From Sphingomonadaceae bacterium PASS1 (GTDB lineage Bacteria; Pseudomonadota; Alphaproteobacteria; Sphingomonadales; Sphingomonadaceae), in assembly GCA_002255985.1 (NCBI GenBank), contig NKIR01000001.1, forward strand, positions 676,914 through 740,913: DNA of 64,000 nt. The letters run 5' to 3'. The translations under genes were made by a program, and so were the position numbers. Shown here one piece after another: positions 61,960 through 64,000 of the stretch (the first letter of the stretch is position 1; the number at the start of each line of letters is the position of its first letter). The notes under the pieces are model-generated. The model was given only the letters and a program-made list of their open reading frames with translations. It made no database searches and had not been told where the DNA came from.

Positions 61960-64000
61960 TTAGTTTTTGGCAAGTGCCGCCTGCGCTGCTGCCAGTCGCG
62001 CGATCGGCACGCGATAGGGTGAGGCGCTGACATAATCGAGGCCGACCTTTTCACAAAAGGCAATCGACGCCGGATCGCCGCCATGTTCGCCGCAAATCCC
62101 AAGCTTGATTTCAGGACGCGTCGCGCGGCCTTTATTGACCGCGATTTCGATCAGCTGGCCCACGCCTTTCACATCAAGGCTGACGAACGGATCGCGGGCG
62201 TAAATGCCCTTGTCGACATAATGCGTCAGGAACCGTGCGGCATCATCGCGGCTGACGCCCAAAGTGGTCTGCGTCAGGTCGTTCGTGCCAAAGCTGAAGA
62301 AGCTGCCGACTTCGGCGATTTCATCGGCCATCAATGCGGCGCGCGGCAGTTCGATCATCGTGCCGACCAGATATTCGATGCGCTTGCCCTGTTCGGCGAA
62401 GACCGCTTCGGCAGCCTTGTCGACGACATCCTTCATCAGCTCAAGCTCACGGCGGGTGCCGACCAGCGGGATCATGATTTCCGGCACCGGCGCGACGGCC
62501 AATGAACAGGCGGCTTCAAATATCGCGCGCGCCTGCATCTCGTAAATTTCGGGGTAGGTCACGCCCAAGCGGCACCCGCGATGGCCAAGCATCGGGTTGA
62601 ATTCATGCAGTTCCGCCGCGCGTTGTTTTAATACCTCAATACCGACACCAGCCGCCGCAGCAACCTCGGCAAATTCGCTTTCCTGATGTGGCAGGAATTC
62701 ATGCAATGGCGGGTCAAGCAAGCGGATGGTGACGGGAAGACCAGCCATCACTTCGAAAATGGCGGTAAAGTCCTTGCGCTGTTCGGGCAGCAATTTGTCG
62801 AGCGCAACGCGGCGGCCCTTTTCATCATCCGCCAGGATCATCTGGCGCACGGCGGTAATGCGCGCGGCATCAAAGAACATATGCTCCGTGCGGCACAGGC
62901 CAATGCCTTCTGCGCCAAAATCGCGCGCAGTCTGCGCATCCAATGGCGTTTCGGCGTTGGCGCGGACTTTCATGCGACGACCGGCATCGGCCCATACCAT
63001 CAACGTGCCAAAATCACCCACCAGCTCAGGCTGCAAGGTCGGGACTTCGCCCGCCATCACTTCGCCCGTTGACCCATCAAGCGTGATGATATCGCCTTCC
63101 TGCAACGTCCGTCCCGCGATGCGCAGCGTTTTGACCGCGGCATCGATCTGAAGGCTGCCAGCCCCCGATACGCAGGGTCGGCCCATGCCACGTGCGACAA
63201 CCGCCGCATGGCTCGTCATGCCACCACGTGCGGTCAAAATGCCGGTTGCTGCGTGCATGCCGTGGATGTCTTCAGGGCTGGTTTCAACACGCACCAAAAT
63301 TACGGACTCGCCGCGTTCTTTCCATTTGTCTGCGGTGTCTGCGTCAAACACGATTTTGCCCGAAGCTGCGCCGGGCGAAGCAGGCAGGCCAGAGGTCAGC
63401 ACATCGCGCACCGCATCGGGATCCAGCGTCGGGTGCAGCAATTGGTCCAGCGCCATCGGGTCCACGCGCAGGACAGCCTCGTCTGTGGTGATGAGGCCAG
63501 CGTCGGCCATATCAACCGCAATTTTCAACGCTGCCTTCGCGGTGCGCTTGCCCGAGCGGGTTTGCAGCATCCACAATTTTTCACGCTCAACGGTGAATTC
63601 GATATCCTGCATATCGCGATAATGCGTTTCGAGGATGTCGAACACGCGCGCCAGTTCGGCATACACCGCGGGCATGGCTTCTTCCATCGACAAGGGCTTT
63701 GCGCCCGCACGTTCGCGTGCCGCCTTGGTCAGATATTGCGGGGTACGGATACCCGCGACAACATCTTCGCCCTGCGCATTGATGAGATATTCGCCATAAT
63801 AAGCATTCTCGCCCGTGGCGGGATCGCGGGTGAAGGCAACGCCCGTTGCGGACGTTTCGCCCATGTTGCCAAACACCATCGCCTGCACATTGACCGCCGT
63901 GCCCCAGTCGCCGGGGATATTGTTCAAGCGGCGATAGACCTTTGCCCGATCCGATTCCCATGAACCAAATACAGCGCCCACGGCGCCCCATAACTGGTCA
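61960..64000 (-). CDS. ppdK: Pyruvate, phosphate dikinase (N-terminus beyond the window)
   Basis: Converts PEP, AMP and PPi to pyruvate, ATP and Pi, or the reverse in gluconeogenesis. The frame is open to the right edge (680 codons); the family is about 880-890 residues, so about 200 N-terminal residues are missing. The phosphohistidine domain has [19 protein letters not shown] (catalytic His). The PEP-binding C-terminal barrel has [11 protein letters not shown] and the catalytic Cys in CGEHGGDP. Next to the DUF1214/DUF1254 pair on the same strand. Confidence 0.97.
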   Translation of the reverse strand, partial: DQLWGAVGAVFGSWESDRAKVYRRLNNIPGDWGTAVNVQAMVFGNMGETSATGVAFTRDPATGENAYYGEYLINAQGEDVVAGIRTPQYLTKAARERAGAKPLSMEEAMPAVYAELARVFDILETHYRDMQDIEFTVEREKLWMLQTRSGKRTAKAALKIAVDMADAGLITTDEAVLRVDPMALDQLLHPTLDPDAVRDVLTSGLPASPGAASGKIVFDADTADKWKERGESVILVRVETSPEDIHGMHAATGILTARGGMTSHAAVVARGMGRPCVSGAGSLQIDAAVKTLRIAGRTLQEGDIITLDGSTGEVMAGEVPTLQPELVGDFGTLMVWADAGRRMKVRANAETPLDAQTARDFGAEGIGLCRTEHMFFDAARITAVRQMILADDEKGRRVALDKLLPEQRKDFTAIFEVMAGLPVTIRLLDPPLHEFLPHQESEFAEVAAAAGVGIEVLKQRAAELHEFNPMLGHRGCRLGVTYPEIYEMQARAIFEAACSLAVAPVPEIMIPLVGTRRELELMKDVVDKAAEAVFAEQGKRIEYLVGTMIELPRAALMADEIAEVGSFFSFGTNDLTQTTLGVSRDDAARFLTHYVDKGIYARDPFVSLDVKGVGQLIEIAVNKGRATRPEIKLGICGEHGGDPASIAFCEKVGLDYVSASPYRVPIARLAAAQAALAKN

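Overview
The window reads as chromosomal DNA of an alphaproteobacterium, most likely a Sphingomonadales member of moderate GC (Sphingopyxis/Sphingorhabdus/Erythrobacter-like). The main clues are the very large NAD-glutamate dehydrogenase, a crtY-crtI-crtB carotenoid cluster, a pyrophosphate-type pyruvate phosphate dikinase, the serC-serA-hisZ-purA order, a GGAAC-N17-CGTTA (EcfG-type) stress promoter, and many small proteins of sphingomonad type. I see no prophage, transposase, rRNA or CRISPR array. It is mostly conserved core genome, and no stretch over 300 bases lacks a gene or regulatory element.

Layout. 1-4390 (minus): NAD-glutamate dehydrogenase, cut off at the left edge, divergent from a dicarboxylate/amino-acid symporter, with a perfect palindrome in the shared intergenic region. 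5.9-8.1 kb: a methyltransferase and an MFS transporter. 8.1-13.6 kb (minus): serC, serA, hisZ, purA, with a candidate structured leader before serC. 13.6-17.9 kb: a PepSY/ferric-reductase-like pair, an extensin-family lipoprotein, a LOG-like protein, a membrane-anchored cytochrome c and pheA. 18-24.5 kb: TonB-dependent receptor, DUF2171 stress protein, polA, a DMT permease. 24.7-31 kb: lone cpaF-type ATPase, nitrilase-family hydrolase, galE, hslVU. 31-39 kb: M16 peptidase, CinA-type protein, map, argC, NlpC/P60 hydrolase, M17 aminopeptidase. 39-46 kb: small lipoprotein and membrane proteins, a flavin monooxygenase, a PhnA-like/DoxX pair, a zinc-ribbon protein, cspA, a frameshifted gene and a Stealth-family phosphotransferase. 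46-48.4 kb: thiC under a TPP riboswitch, followed by a membrane protein gene that carries a copy of the thiC 3' tail. 49-56.6 kb: carotenoid region, with MBL hydrolase, sterol-desaturase-type hydroxylase, DUF2141 and MipA on the minus strand, divergent from crtY, crtI, LOG and crtB. 56.7-64 kb: inositol-phosphatase-family protein, pmbA, queC-queE beside tRNA-Arg(ACG), DUF1254/DUF1214 pair, and ppdK running off the right edge.

Working together: glutamate uptake and oxidation (GDH plus symporter); serine synthesis (SerC, SerA) coupled to histidine/purine genes; protein quality control (HslVU, M16, M17, NlpC, Map, PmbA); thiamine synthesis with riboswitch control; queuosine precursor synthesis (QueC, QueE); and carotenoid synthesis from GGPP to a cyclised carotene (CrtB, CrtI, CrtY) with possible ring tailoring by the neighbouring di-iron hydroxylase.

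The less ordinary signals are the duplicated thiC tail, short inverted-repeat elements including one flanked by an 8-bp duplication, the frameshifted gene at 44.4-44.8 kb, the operator-like palindrome at the GDH promoter, the EcfG promoter before DUF2171, and the LOG gene fused into the crt operon by overlap. I found no clearly new multi-gene system.
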